Assembly: GCA_033980235.1 (NCBI GenBank)
Contig: CM067075.1
Location: forward strand, 21,781,011 to 21,845,010
Length of the DNA: 64,000 nt
Source of the DNA: Diadema setosum
Lineage: Eukaryota > Echinodermata > Echinoidea > Diadematoida > Diadematidae
Direction of reading: 5' to 3'
The notes beneath the pieces are model-generated. The model did no database searches and was not told the DNA's origin. It was given only the letters and a program-made list of their open reading frames with translations. Shown here one piece after another: positions 44,700 through 57,949 of the stretch; the stretch's first letter is position 1; each line of letters starts with the position of its first letter. The translations under genes were made by a program, and so were the position numbers.

Positions 44700-45900
44700 A
44701 AGCTGTACCATGGCAATGCATTGTTCAACATTGAATAAAGTGTTTTGTTAATTCAAAAAATCTGTTTGTCACATGTGTCATATATGTATTGCAAGTCAAG
44801 TGCTCAAAAACTGAGTAAATTAAATGAATAAACTGGACAGTCCTATGATTTTCACAAATGATGTTACCATGGCAACACACTGTTCAGTATTAACGAAAGA
44901 TGAATATACACAAGTACATAGTATAACTTTCACATGTTTCAAATTTCAAGTCAAATGCTCAAAAGCTTAGGAAGTTAGCTGAATCCACAATATTTTTGAA
45001 TTATTTTCATTCAAAATAATCTGTTACCATGGCAACACATTGTGTGAAAAAGAACAAAGAAGAAATTTGCACATCAGTCTATGTACTGTAGCAGTCTCAT
45101 GTGCCAGATTTCAAGTAAAATGCTCAAATATTGAAGGAGTAAACTGAATCTACACCATTTTTTATTATATTCATTGAAAATGCTGTTACCATAGCAACAC
45201 AATGTTCTATATCTGTGAAAGATGAATTTTGCACAACTATACATATCATGGTGGTCACATGTACCAAATTTCAAGCAAAATGCTCAAAAGCTGAGAGATA
45301 GCAGAATCCACAATATTTTTGTACGATTTTCATTCAAAGTCTGCTGTTACCATGGCAACGCATTGTTCAACAATGGCGAAAGATGAAGTTTGCACATCTA
45401 CGCACTATGCCGGTCACATGTGTGCCAAATTTCATGTCATATGCACAAAGATTGACAAATTTAGCGAATTCACAATTTTTGTATGCTTTTAAGTGAAAAA
45501 AAATGTTGTTACCATGGCAACAGATTGTTCAACATCAACCAAATATTAGTTTTGCACATCTACATACTGTAATGGTCATGTGCCAAATTTTTGGTCAAAT
45601 GTCGAAAGAATTTTAAGGAAGTTAGGTCAATTCACATATTTCTTTGTGTGATTGGTATAGAAAAACTTGTTGCCATGGCAACAGATTTTTTCACACCAGT
45701 GACCACACATGAAAAAAGTGTTTTGCACAACTACATATTACTTTTATCTGTTTCTATGCAGAATTTCAACAGCATTGCTTTAAAACTGAGGGCAGTAGTT
45801 CAATCCACAACAATTTGTATGTTTTTGTGAAAATTTGCCATTGCCATTCATGACAACGTATTATGCGATATCAACGAAAAAGATATCTTGCATATCTACC
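44700..45900 (+). repeat. ~161-bp tandem array with RFX X-box motif in each unit (A)
   Basis: Units share 'gttaccatggcaac', then acattgttcaac, gaaagatgaa, tgcacatctac, cacatgtgccaaatttcaag, and tgctcaaaa. GTTACCATGGCAAC or close forms start at 44863, 45023, 45185, 45346, 45508 and 45669, with spacings of 160, 162, 161, 162 and 161. Degenerate units flank at 44705 and 45838. The core fits the RFX X-box consensus GTNRCC-N2-RGYAAC. Units are well diverged outside the core. No ORF is convincing. Confidence 0.88.
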
Positions 45901-45964
45901 TTGACAGTGGTCACACATGCCAAATTTAGGGTCAATTACTCCAAAATAAGAAAAAAGTTTGATA

Positions 45965-46230
45965 CAATGGCTCTCTCAAAAAGCTATCACATAAACTTAG
46001 GAGTGCTCCTGACCACTCCTAGATTTATGTGATAGCTTTGCCAAGTTAGGAGAGACTTTATGTGCTAGCTTTGTTCATGAAATGGTTTCTAGAAAAAGTC
46101 TCTCCTAAGTCTGAGTTTATGTGATAGCTTTATGCGATAGCTTTTTCATGAAACGGTTTTTAGCAAAGTCTCTCCTAAGTATGACTTAGGAGAGAGAAAG
46201 TCTCTCCTAAGACTTTCATGAAACGGACCC
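45965..46230. repeat. Right subterminal module of element A
   Basis: In about 265 bp, agctatcacataaa or its inverse occurs at least four times and agtctctcctaa or its inverse at least six. catgaaa.gg also occurs three times, ending with the terminal TTCATGAAACGGACCC. The left end (35829-35965) has the same words. This dense, two-orientation layout suggests binding sites for a mobilising protein. Confidence 0.8.
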
Positions 46231-48663
46231 CGGGGCAGTTTCCAGTGTCAGCGCTGTAGAAACACGCCAGGTTCAATAATCCGATACTGACCCGGAAGAC
46301 AATCACCAGTTTGACATACACGTGTACGGTAATGTGGCCATGACTTTTATGTGCATGCATGTTGCAGCTATTTAGGATCTATCTAACGTTGAATAGTTGG
46401 GTGTCTCCAACACGTCCGAGTATCAGGTTCTAACGTTACTAGTCACAATTTGCCTCAGATTTGACAAACTTGTAAAGAAAATACTCTGAATTTTAACATA
46501 AAGAAATGACACACGAACAGGGGCAGGGGTGTTATTTACACAGTTGCGCTGTAATTTTAAAACCAAGGCAACTAACACTAGAATGTTACATCTAACGGTA
46601 AACCGTTCTCATATTCTCTAACACTGTTAGGCCTAAATACTTTTTAACGTTAAATTCGAGCTACTAGAACTTATACTATAGTTCTACGAGTACGACTTTT
46701 AAACTTGTTACATTCTAATTGACAATACTATACTAACTAGCGCTAACATTAGGCCTACGTGTGAGATGCACATATAATCTACAATAGGGGTCTATTAAAA
46801 GTAGATATTCTCTAATGTTAGGCCTAATCTATACTTTTTAGTTCGGAAAAGACAAACACTAACATTAAAGTCTAGCATTAGCAAACTAGTGTTTAATAGG
46901 GTTTGTTTTACGAACTTTTTGTCGTTATTCTAAAGGTTCGTTACTAGAGTCTAGTTTGTATTAATCCGACAAAGAATCAAATAGAAATATGGATCTTGGT
47001 AGGGCCTATAAAAATACGACGTTTCGTTAGTCCAAAAATGAAAGGAAATTCAAACATTCATTTACTGAGTATCGAAACATTTGAAGCACATTTTGTCAAT
47101 CCAAAATTGGAAAAAGTGAGTCTAGGCCTACTTGGGGTGTATTTCTATGTCTAGTTAACGTTAGATTTTTAGAGGCAAGGTGCCTAACTAACAAACTTTA
47201 AGTACGGTAGGGCCTATCGTACGTTACAATCAACGCTATCTCATCTAGACCTAACTTCAGTCTAACGTTAACCGTTAACTGTTTTGTTAGGCATCCTATA
47301 AACAACGGCTAGGTCTACTTCTGTTCTAAAATCTAACGTTGACTTGGAATATAACCAACAGTTCTTTAATGTTCCATAAACCCGAGTTTCTACCCGAATT
47401 AAATCCTACCTGCCCGAAAAAAGAGGTCTAACACAGTTAACAGTCAACTTTAGCCCTCGCGTTTAATAGGCCTTTGTTCTAACGTTACTTATAAATCCAA
47501 TGACACACAGTCGATCCTTTTAGTTGTAACGTTAGGCCGTTTGTGTTTAAGACTCTAACAGTTAGACTACAAACGTTTTAACTTGTTAAGTTAGAGTGGT
47601 TCTCTAGGTCTAAGTTAGGGCCTAATTTAAAGGGGCCCTGAAATTCAAATGCATATTGATTTGTGTTCATTTAAAATACCCTCAAGTTCTCAACACCACT
47701 TTTGTGGTGAAAGGAATATCTAACGTTAAAAACATTCCATTTATTTTTAACGACATTTTCTCTTTATTCTTCAGATTAACGTTATAGACTCTACTTGGGA
47801 ACGCCCACAAAAAAAAACACCTTCCAAACTAACACGTTACAAGTTCTAATGTTAGATCTACTTTAAGACATAGGCCTATTATTATTCCTCGTCTGTAAGT
47901 CAGTCATTGGTAAAGACAGTAGGCCTATGTAATGCAGTAGGGCCTACGTCTACTGAGATATTTAACAAAACTAACAATGTAAAAAAAAAAAAAAAAAAAC
48001 ACCTTCCAAACTAGTTCTAGATTGACTTTAAGACATTTCTAATCAATCAAAATAGAGCATATTTAGTATAATATGGAATGTTTCTTAGAGCAACCCTTTT
48101 ATATTCCCAAAAGTGATGTTTTCAAATAAAATTGGATTTCAGGGCCCCTTTAAGAACGTTAGTAAAAGTAGGCCTAACGTTAATCCTAGAACGTTAATGT
48201 TGTAAAATGTGGAAATCACTAACATGAATAGTCTAACATTAGACTTGTAGTAGGCCTAGTAGTAATAAGTAGGGTCTAGGCCTAACTGTTAGTAGTATTA
48301 AAGATAGTATCCAGTCGCAGTAGGCCCAACGACTCTTTTAATACGCCTAAATTGTAAAACGTGTAGGCCCTAATCTAATCATTTTCTATCTTAACTTGTT
48401 AACGTTAAATGTTAGACTAGAAATATGCCTAACGTTGGGCCTAGCCAAACAGTTGAGTAGGAGGTTCTACTTCTACTCTAGAAACTAGTTAGAATTGATA
48501 GAACTTACAGAACTCAGTCAGACACGACAGTTGTCTCTGTGAACTGCTGTTGTCTCGTCACATGTGATTCACGATAATCCAGATATAAAAATCCAACCTT
48601 CAGATCCGTGAAAAATTGACGAACCAAAGAATTGGTAGAAAACAAAACTAGTTTCTAATCCGG
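46231..48663. repeat. E1 copy 2 middle segment (AACGTTA/AGGCCTA-rich)
   Basis: Collinear with 29655-32158 of E1 copy 1 from ggggcagtttccagtg to actagtttctaatcc. Noncoding, with many CTAACGTT words and poly-A near 47980-47999. The ORF at 46360-46175 spans the A/E1 junction and is spurious. Confidence 0.85.
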
Positions 48664-50433
48664 GGGTCCGTTTCATGAAGCTATCACATAAAAGCTATCA
48701 CATAAATCTTAAAATGGCCAAGCCGCTCCTAAGCTAGGAGAGACTTTCACAGAGAAGTGAAAACCATTTCACGAAGTCTCTCCTAAGCTATGAGAGACTT
48801 TAATTTTTTCAATCGTCATGTTCGAGGGTAATACTAATTAACATATCATTAGCATATCATTAACTTTTTCTCCCTATTGTGTAACATGCGTTGAGCACTC
48901 GCTACAAAGACATAGCACGTATACACACAGTGTAGTGTATACAGCGCAGAGGCAACAGATCTACGACGGAGGCAGGATCCTAGAGGCTAAGTTGCATTCT
49001 ACACCGCTACCAGTACATATTTCTATTAGTGAGTATATTTAAAGCTGTCTACAATTGAAAAGTAATGCATGTGGATTCATAAAGTTATATTATTTGGATA
49101 TATTTTTGTTCGAATCTTCTACAATTCTCCAAGGGCTAGCTAGATGTAGATCTAATCTTACCGGTAGTAGCGTTATCACAATAGTCCCACGTAGGCACAT
49201 CGCCGTTTGTTTGAATGACCAAATGGCCAGCTGAGTTAGCTTAGCATGGTAGCGTCTACTACAACTTCTACAAGTAATAGTGAAATGTTAGCGTGCAGAT
49301 ATTTCATGAGAGCAATTGCCCGATTTGTTCATGTATGGGTGAATTGCAGGTAACTTAAGGCCTGAATAGTGAAGGGATCGAAGAAGAAACCGGAAATTTC
49401 ATAAGAATTGATCTGCATTTTATTATTAATATTATTAGGGCCTAGGCCTATATTTTTGAAGACGTGTCTAACATTGAATAATTACACTGTCACTAGCTGT
49501 GTGGATAGTATTCAGAAGTGATACAAATTTTCCGTTTTGTGTCAAATCGACAGGAAAAATCTGTTGTTGTTTTTTTCAGTCTAGAAAATCGAGGTTATTT
49601 TGTCCAACAGAATTATGGGCCTAACCTAAGCCTAATGTTTTTTAGGCCCTAACGTGAACTTATAGCGTTAGCATTTACACTACAGAGAACCAGCTGTACG
49701 TTACCTGTGTCATTGTTACGTTTACAAGTCCTAATGTTACTATCTAACATTACTATAGGTCTACAACAAAAACTTGTAAAATACTAGGGGTTAGGGGTTA
49801 TGATAACAGCGACCAGCCCGAACGCAAAGCACTTTGTACAACTAACAGGGAGTGCCCTGGGGTTAGGGCAGGTAGTACTATCTGGAGAGTCTGACAGTGG
49901 TTAGACTAACTAGATCTAGTAGTAGTAGTAGGGCCTAGTAGTAGTACGTAGATCCAGGTCTACACAGAATATGAATTGGAAACCATGGTTCAGATCTTGG
50001 TTCAGACTTGAAAGCTATCTTCCACAATTCTAAGTGCATACAGCACTGTAATCGCAATGCATGTATAAGAATAAGATAGAGAATGATGTTTACCTAAATT
50101 CATTGGCATGGAACCTCTAGAATTCTACTGCTATACTACCAGGTGTCTATAGATCTAGAATCCAGTGGTATAGTGATCCTGAGTAGCGCCTACTGACCTA
50201 GATACTACTTAACCAATGTATACCAAAAGTATAACCAGACTGAACCCTTAGCCTTGGTATTCTTAAACATATTATCATTAACATAAGTAGGCCTATCACT
50301 CATCAGTAAGGAAGTTAATAGGTCTTCTAAATAGTGCTATCTATCTAGGTAGTTAGTAGATTCTATAGGTCCATACTCCGATGCTAGTACCGCTTACACA
50401 ACTTCTTTTAGCAATTTAATTGATGATGATGAC

Positions 50434-50637
50434 ATGACAACAGTTGATGATCAGAGTCAGACTGTGGCTGCATCTCAGGCTGTGACTGTGATCAACCCGA
50501 ATGTGAAGCCACAGTACAGCTGGTCCTTCCAGATCTTAGGTAGATGTAGACCTTGCAACGTGGATGCCTATCGACAAGATCTAGAACCTCAAGAAGTCAT
50601 AATACCCCAAACTATAGGCTTACACATGTTAAATTGA
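50434..50637 (+). other. Exon-like ORF in B (copy of 37631-37834)
   Basis: Same 67-codon frame and same internal gtagat donor-like site as in A. One residue differs (Gln for Arg). Function unknown. Confidence 0.3.
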
Positions 50638-51857
50638 GACAACTCAAATACTAGTAGTATCTCTTTTAATCATCCAAAAAAAAAAATAATATAAGGTCCT
50701 TTATATAATTATTTAAACTGCAAAAACATGTGAACTGATTTCAAATTTCATGCAGATTCTAGATATTGTATGTAAAATCTTGTATAATCAAACAACAGTT
50801 TGAAAACACATTTTCTATTTTGTATTCACATTTTTAATTATAATGTTAGATATGGAACATCAGTCAGACTGCTACAATCAGACTTCTGCATCTCATAAAG
50901 CCCAGAGTCAGTTGCTGAACTTCACTGAACACAGAACCAAACTGCTTAACTTCCATCTTCTCCACAGCTAGACTGCTACTGAACTTTATCGAGACTTATC
51001 TATCAGCATGGTCACCTTCAACAGAATGCAAGTATTTTAGCTTATAATACTATTTTAGCAGACAACATATCTGTATATTTTCAAATACTACAATTGCAAC
51101 ATTATTTACATTTGGACATCAAATTGTCTCTGGATTTTTAGTTGAATAGTGTTAGACAGGAAATATTGAAAACAATGTTTGCTGTAATGTCCATCTTGGT
51201 AATTGAAAACAAACATTTTTATCCAGTGAATAGTGACCCTTCTAGAAACAACTGTTTTTTGCATTTTTTTTATTTCACTATCTGTATAATATTACATACT
51301 GATCCAATTGAAAAAAGATAATTCATGGAGGGGGGGGGGGTACCTGCATGTCTACATGTATCAAGCTCCTGAAACAAACTTTAGCAGTCACGTTATCTTA
51401 ATATTGTAGGCCCTACTATGATTGTTTATTTACCCTCTCCCTTTTCTAGTATCAAAACAGCCTTATGCTTTTACAATGTTTGAAACAAGAATATTTGACA
51501 TAGCTAATCATTTTAAACTGTGAAAAGTCCTATTTACAGCTTATGGATCAGTAGATACTAGTGAATTCAGTCTTTCAAAATCAATGGTAGGGCTTTTCAA
51601 TTTGATTGCTATAGCTTGTTATAGCAAAGGCAAAGCACCCATCTCTAACATACTTTCTAATGTACCATGTCCTGCACTATTGTTTTGTTTGTAAGATGTT
51701 AACTGTTCTTGTATATTGAATAAACTCCAAACAGCCAAGGACCAGACAACCATGTGAACTTCATCCACTTCAGAGTTAAGGACTGGGGGCAAGATGCAAA
51801 TGGAAAAGTCAAGTGACAGTGTCATGGATATTCCACCATCTTCATTTGGTGTGTTAA

Positions 51858-52240
51858 AGGGTGTGTACAGTTCTGGTCGAGGTGAGGATTTAGCTTATAA
51901 CGTTTTGCGAGATATTCAGAAACCACTCTATGAGACGTCAAAGAGCATGCAATTCTAAATGGTATCAAAAGTTTATTTGATGAAAATCGGTTTTGAAATG
52001 GCTGAGATATCCAAATTAAGGTGAAACAAAGAGAGCCTAATAAAGTTGTGGCCTGTCGCCTTTTATTATTATCACTTTTTTTTGATATCTCAGCCATTTT
52101 AAAACCAATTTTCATCAAGTAAACGTTGAATCCTTCTTAAAATTACATGCTCTTTCAAATTTCATAAGAGGTTTCTCATTATCTCACTTAGAAATGTTCA
52201 AAACGTGAATAACCACCTCAACCAGTACTGTACAGTCCCT
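51858..52240. mobile_element. TTAA MITE present only in B
   Basis: TTAA at 51854-51857 and 52241-52244. Ends AGGGTGTGTACAGTTCTGG and, inverted, AGGGACTGTACAGTACTGG, followed by gaggtga and long inverted arms meeting at about 52050. At the matching place in A (39045-39048) there is a single TTAA with identical flanks (ggtgtgTTAAatgatt). The insertion therefore happened after A and B separated. This fits T2/Kolobok-type cut-and-paste. Confidence 0.95.
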
Positions 52241-52244
52241 TTAA

Positions 52245-55052
52245 ATGATTATTTTTAGCTATTGAAGCAAGTTGAGAAATCATGTTATCTTGATCATCTA
52301 CAGTTGGCAGCAAAATTAGTCAACCTCTCTTGCATGTTGGACACTCTGGCCTAATGAATTACATTATAACTGAGATTATTTCTAAATCATACAAGTGGTG
52401 ATCAGATAGTTTGCTACAAGTAAAAAACAGATCAGTAGCCTTTGATTTGCATATAGTTACAAACTTTGATCATTCATGTATAAAGAGATATGGTCCAGTA
52501 GGCACATTTATGGTAATTTTCAGTCCTTTCAGTGATCACTGAAATGCTTCGTTGAATATGGTTTCACTCAATGTTTTGATAGGTGACACAATATGATGGA
52601 ATTTGATGTAGGTTTCTTAATATTTCAATTGGCATTTTTCATTGTACAAAAATATTTAAATGAAGTAATTTCTAGTGAAGGTTGCCACCATAGAGTTTGT
52701 ACAGAGGTTTAGCCATGATATTAATAATTCAAAGTTTAAGTCATGTCAAAATGAATATAACCCAATGAAATGCTACGAGTTATGTATAGAATGGCAAGAT
52801 ACTATTTAAAATTCCATAAAAACAAAAGAAATTAATCGTTATCATCAGACCATAACACGTCATGCTTCAGTGATCACAGAAAGGTCTGAAATGACCATAA
52901 AATACTCATTTGACCTTATCTCTTCATGCATGAATGATCAAAGTTTCTAACTATATGCAAATCAAAGATTATTGATCAGGTAGGCATTTGTCATAAACTA
53001 TCTGTTCACCATTTGTATATGATTTAGTAATTGTAATGTTATTTATTTTGCCATAGTGTCCATAATGCAAGGGGGTTTATCTGCTGCCAACTGAATAAAG
53101 TGAATGCTTGTTTTTAATTTCCCCTCTCATTCATTACTGAAATTACCTCATACTCTTACAATTTGCTAACAGGGGCTCATTACATAGTGATTCAAACTTT
53201 GAAAACTGGCAATTACAACTTGTCGTTCACATAATATATCTTACAAAATTGATATTCATTAATGAACATTTTGTTGTTATTGCTTGTTTTGATAAAGATG
53301 TACACTCATCTCAAGTATTTTCCAACTATCCCATTTGTGCATCCGATGTTTCTGTTTGTGTGGTATTTAACTGTTCTTATATTTGCACACCCAAAGGCCT
53401 GAAGAGAGCTGAACCTCACCAAGCCCTTGGGACTGACAACTGCAGCTGAACTTCACCCAGGTCAGAGTCAAACTGCAATTAGACTACGAACTGTATAGCA
53501 GCATCTTATCTACAACAGAACACAGGTATGCATTTCTCAAATTAAACTTGAAAGTATAAAGATTTTACAAAATAAACAACTTGAATAACAGTTGAAAAAA
53601 GGCAACCTCTGTTGATGACATATCAGTTACAGGTAATTCGGTCTTTCTTATTTTAGGAATTATTGTAGACTTGGTGGACAAACAATGTCACCTCTATATG
53701 TGAACTGTTCCACACGAGAAATGAAGAAATTAGTGCATTCATACACCCCAGTTGGGAGTTGATTTAATGTTTATGTCTATATCAGCCACAATTGGGAATT
53801 CAGTACGGCTCACAAGAGTTGATTAATGCACTGACATAGCAATGCAGCTGACTTGTTGCATAACCCATTGAATCATCTTTCTGTTTATTTTGGAACTCCC
53901 AGCTTGCCTGACATAAGTTACAATCCTTTCTAAAAAAAAAAAAGTCAAATAAGTCTCTACTGACATGAATGAATGAATGCCATTATGTTAGATGAGTGTT
54001 TTAAGTCACAATCACATTTTCATTTTGAGTCTGTGTCACACCTTTTTTGTTCGTCAGGAAGAATCCGATACACTAATTCTTGTGTATGACAACCCAGACG
54101 ATTTTCTTTGTTTTCTTTGTTTTTTTTTTTCCTTGATGCTGTTAAACTGTTGCTAATATACTGTATATTAAATTGCTGACAAGCAGCTCTGTGTAATGAT
54201 ATGTGTGGTAGTCGTGTGTGTATTCATTCAACTGTACACCCACATGTTACCACTCTGTATAATGTCAGGGAGAGGGGATGTGATTTGCATGTCACAAAAT
54301 TTCAGTATGTAACCAGTATTGTTTATTTTTCCATATTCTATTTCTTTTGTCCTTTCTTTCTTTTTTCTTTCATATAGATTCTGAAGGCATGGAGCTTGCC
54401 AGAGGTGATGCAGACAGGTTGAATATAACATATGCTGGTTTTGACCGCTGTGGATTCAATCCTTCAAAAATTAATGGTATACAATGTATACATTTTTTTT
54501 TTGGGGGGGGGGTGGCTGCATTAGATGTGAGGATCTGACATGTACCTGCAGCACTGTAATGAAAGTCATGAATGCAAATGTCATGGTGATTTTGTAATAG
54601 ATCTTTATGACAAAAGCTTCTTGCACAACAAAAATTCCTAAAATGGAGTGCGAATATTATGTCTTTCAGGACATCATTTGGAAAATAAGAATAGGTCTAT
54701 TGTCGCTAGACCTACACACATGATAGATTTTCAAATTTTATGCACTTGCTGCAAATGACATGAGTAATGTTACAGAACCTAACAACATCTTGATTGTTTT
54801 CTGTCTGCTTTTCTATTTTGTGTTCACATAATTGGCATGTTTAATTTCAACTTTATCTGATAATCCCTTCATTATTGTTGCTCTAGAGTTTTATATCCTG
54901 GTTTTTGTCCCATTTATTGCACAGAACATAGCTAGGTAAGATAGACCGCATACTTCAGACCTATTTACTAGCTATGCTTTTGCAGAGTGTGTGCTTTCTT
55001 TCTAATATTCAAATACATAGGAGAGTCCATCTGAATTCATTTGTACATCATT
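52245..55052. other. Element B central interior, no gene seen
   Basis: Collinear with 39049-41846 of A, including the foldback near 52700. No supported coding region. Confidence 0.55.
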
Positions 55053-55056
55053 TTAA

Positions 55057-55463
55057 AACTGAGAGTGTGCTCTTTCAGAAACAGGATTGGCCCTTTTTTT
55101 TTGCAAGATACTAAGAAACCACTATTGAAGTGCTACAGAGCATTAATTCAAAGAAGAATTCAATGTTTATTTGACGAAAATTAGTTTTTAAATGGTTGAG
55201 ATATCAAAAAGCAGAGTAAAACAAAGCGATTCTAGTAAAAAGTTGGTTCCACCTTTTATTAGGATTCCTTTATTTTGGATATCTCAAACATTTCAAAACC
55301 AATTTTCATCAAATAAACATTGAATTCTTCTTTGAATTAATGGTCTTTCATATTTCATAAGAGGTTTCTTATTATATCACCCCTCCTCCCCCCCCCCAAA
55401 AAAAAAAAGAGAAGAAATGTTAACAATCTGAAACCAGGTCTCAACCAAAACTTTACCAGCCCT
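55057..55463. mobile_element. TTAA MITE nested in B (copy of 41851-42258)
   Basis: Same position, ends and flanking TTAA (55053-55056, 55464-55467) as in A, so inherited from the common source element. Confidence 0.65.
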
Positions 55464-56176
55464 TTAACCAGAAATCCATGTTTGGTGACTTTCTGTTGAT
55501 ATTGTGATACAGAGTCACAATTGCAGTGTTAGATATGAAGCTGCAATCAGACTATTGCAGTCTGACTGATGAATTTCACTGAGTTTTGTCATAGACGAGT
55601 CCATAGAGGGCATAGGTGATGGCATAAGTGCTTTGCCAGGTACATGTATTAACCAAACCAGAAATGAGAAAAATCCCCCTTCAAAAGAAAAAGCAAAAAC
55701 ATTACAATACAAAACAGAACAGAACAATTAAGCGTGCAAACGATTCAGTGAAAAGCAAATGGGTGAATTGAAGCACTCTGGAAAAAAAAAAGAAAGATTT
55801 ATGGGCCTTGTAAAGTGTAAGAAAGCATTTTAAAATGGATAAATGCAAATTCTGTATCAGTCAGCACATAAGAGTCTGATTTCTGATCTTTGATGATTAA
55901 AAGCTATTGTGTAGTAGACAAGGTCATTATTAGTAGTATTAATATCATTATTGATATTCTGATATAGGGAACCTTAGAGTGCAAAGAAGGTGGATTGCAA
56001 CACATATCATTTTATGCTTACAAAATATTTGCAATGATAGCATTGTGTGAAGTTCAGCTACTTTCATAATTTGATTAATAAACCATGAAAATAATACAAA
56101 TGATTATGAAAAATCTGTCGATGTATAAGTGATCCAAACATAAATACATCAGTGAACATTGCAGTGCATTGTTTTT

Positions 56177-57302
56177 ATGCCTCCGCCACAAAGTGGTGCC
56201 GGAGGCATTATGTTTTCGGGTTGTCCGTCCATCTGTCCTTCTGTCCGTCCGTCCGTTCTTCCGTCCGTCCGTCCTTCTGTCCGTCCGTAATGAATTTTGT
56301 GGCAAGCGTAACTAAAAATCATTTTGAGGTATCCTAATGAAACTTGGCATGTATGTGTATTAGGGGGCGAAGTTGTGCCTATCAACTTTTGGGTGCACAT
56401 GCTCAAGGTCAAAGGTCAAAAGGTCAAGGTCACATACATAAAATTTAACTATTTCCACCATATCTCTGCAATGCCTGAAGATATTTTCTTGAAAGTTAGT
56501 GTATTCATGTATTACCCAATTAAGATTCTCTGGTAAAGTCTGTGGTCATGAGGTCAAAGGTCAAAAGGTCAATTAAAAATAGTAAAACTTCACTTTTTTC
56601 TGCGTACCTTGGAAATTGTTCGAGGTATCTTCATGGAACATACATGTACTGACTGACAGTGATTATCTAGACAATTTGGGGTTCATGGGGTCAAAGGTCA
56701 GGAGTCAAAAGGTCAAGGGCAACACTTCAAAATTTTTACTATTTCCCTCATGTTTATGCAATGCCAGCAGGATTATTTTTTTACACTTGGTGTATGCATG
56801 TATAACCTAATAGAGATTCTCTGGAAAGATCTTTTTTTTTTTTTTTTTGCCTCAAAGGTCAAAAGGTCAAAGATCAAGTGAAAGTGCTGAATTAAGTTTT
56901 TCCTCCATGTCTCGGAAGTGGCTCAAGTTATTTTTAAACTTTCTACATATTTATGCATGTTCTGCCTGACAGAGATTATCTTATGAATTTTAGGGTCAAA
57001 GCCAGATGAAAATGGTAACAATTTTCTATTCAATACAGAAATTGAACTTTTTCTCCATACCTTGGAAATTACTCAGTGCATAAACGTATGAATTGGTCAA
57101 AGTCAAGTTAAAGTCCTTAAATCCCAAATACATGCTCTCCTATTCATCCAATTAAACCTAGGTCAAGGAAGGTGAGCATTCAACACATTTGTGACAAACT
57201 TGTCATTTTAATATTTAGCCATTTTTGTGAAAATGTAATCACACATTGTCCACATGCACTATCTACACCTATTAGGAGAATCATGCATCATGGCGGAGGC
57301 AT
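56177..57302 (+). repeat. Repeat unit F in B
   Basis: Begins atgcctccgccac and ends ggcggaggcat. The same ~145-bp units with AGGTCA direct repeats as in A (first cluster about 56407-56430). The (CCGTCCGT)n microsatellite near 56225-56290 is longer than in A. Very similar units exist alone at 20690-20890. Confidence 0.75.
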
Positions 57303-57949
57303 ACCAGTCGCCATAGCGACATTTCTATTTGTTATTATTTCCAGGCATGTGACGGCAATATTTATGTAACCCAGTTAGAAATTATGTCTATGCGGGCAAT
57401 TATTATTTGATTAGAAAGATAAAATCAAGCATAGCTTCTAATGTAGAAATCAAGTAGAATGTAATACCAGAAAATACTGTGAGTGATAATAATTTCACAA
57501 GGACTCTTACCAGTATCACCAATGTGGTTGTGATAATTGTGCTGTGATTATGATGACATTGAATAATGAAATAATGTTTTCAAGATCAGATTTTCTAATG
57601 AATCACGCAACTAGAATGAAATATGTGAAATAGTTTGTGCAGTTATATAATCTATCACATGACATGTAGTTAATTGTGAGGAATTGATATTAATGAGTAT
57701 GAAATTGATAGCAGTGAATGAATTAAATACAGTGTAATTGAATCATTGTCGGCCTACACTGCCTCTTTCAATGAAATGCTTTCCCATTGTGGCAATTGAT
57801 GAGTGAAATCAGGGAGGTGAGAGGAATCAAATCCAAGTACGAAACAAAGAATACCTGCTGAAATTAGAAGTATCATTGTGATTTTTACTCCCACCTCCAA
57901 CTGAGGGAGTTCGTTCAACCAGCGCTAACTTTATATGGTTGTATTAAAA

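Larger units (their letters stand above)
35829..46230. mobile_element. Element A: 10.4-kb TIR element in E1
   Basis: Ends GGGTCCGTTTCATGAA (35829) and, inverted, TTCATGAAACGGACCC (ending 46230). CGG is duplicated at 35826-35828 and 46231-46233. The undisturbed target tttCCGGGGcag is seen in E1 copy 1 near 29648-29659, so the insertion is certain. Because of the C/G runs, a 5-bp duplication with shorter ends is also possible. Subterminal regions carry repeated agctatcacataaa and agtctctcctaa in both orientations. The interior is AT-rich, with no transposase found. Element B is a sister copy. The superfamily is unassigned. Confidence 0.88.

Noticed and set aside
35829..46230. A as a Harbinger or Polinton element
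   Set aside because: The 3-bp CGG duplication does not fit the TWA of Harbinger; there is no polymerase, integrase or 6-bp duplication as in Polintons.
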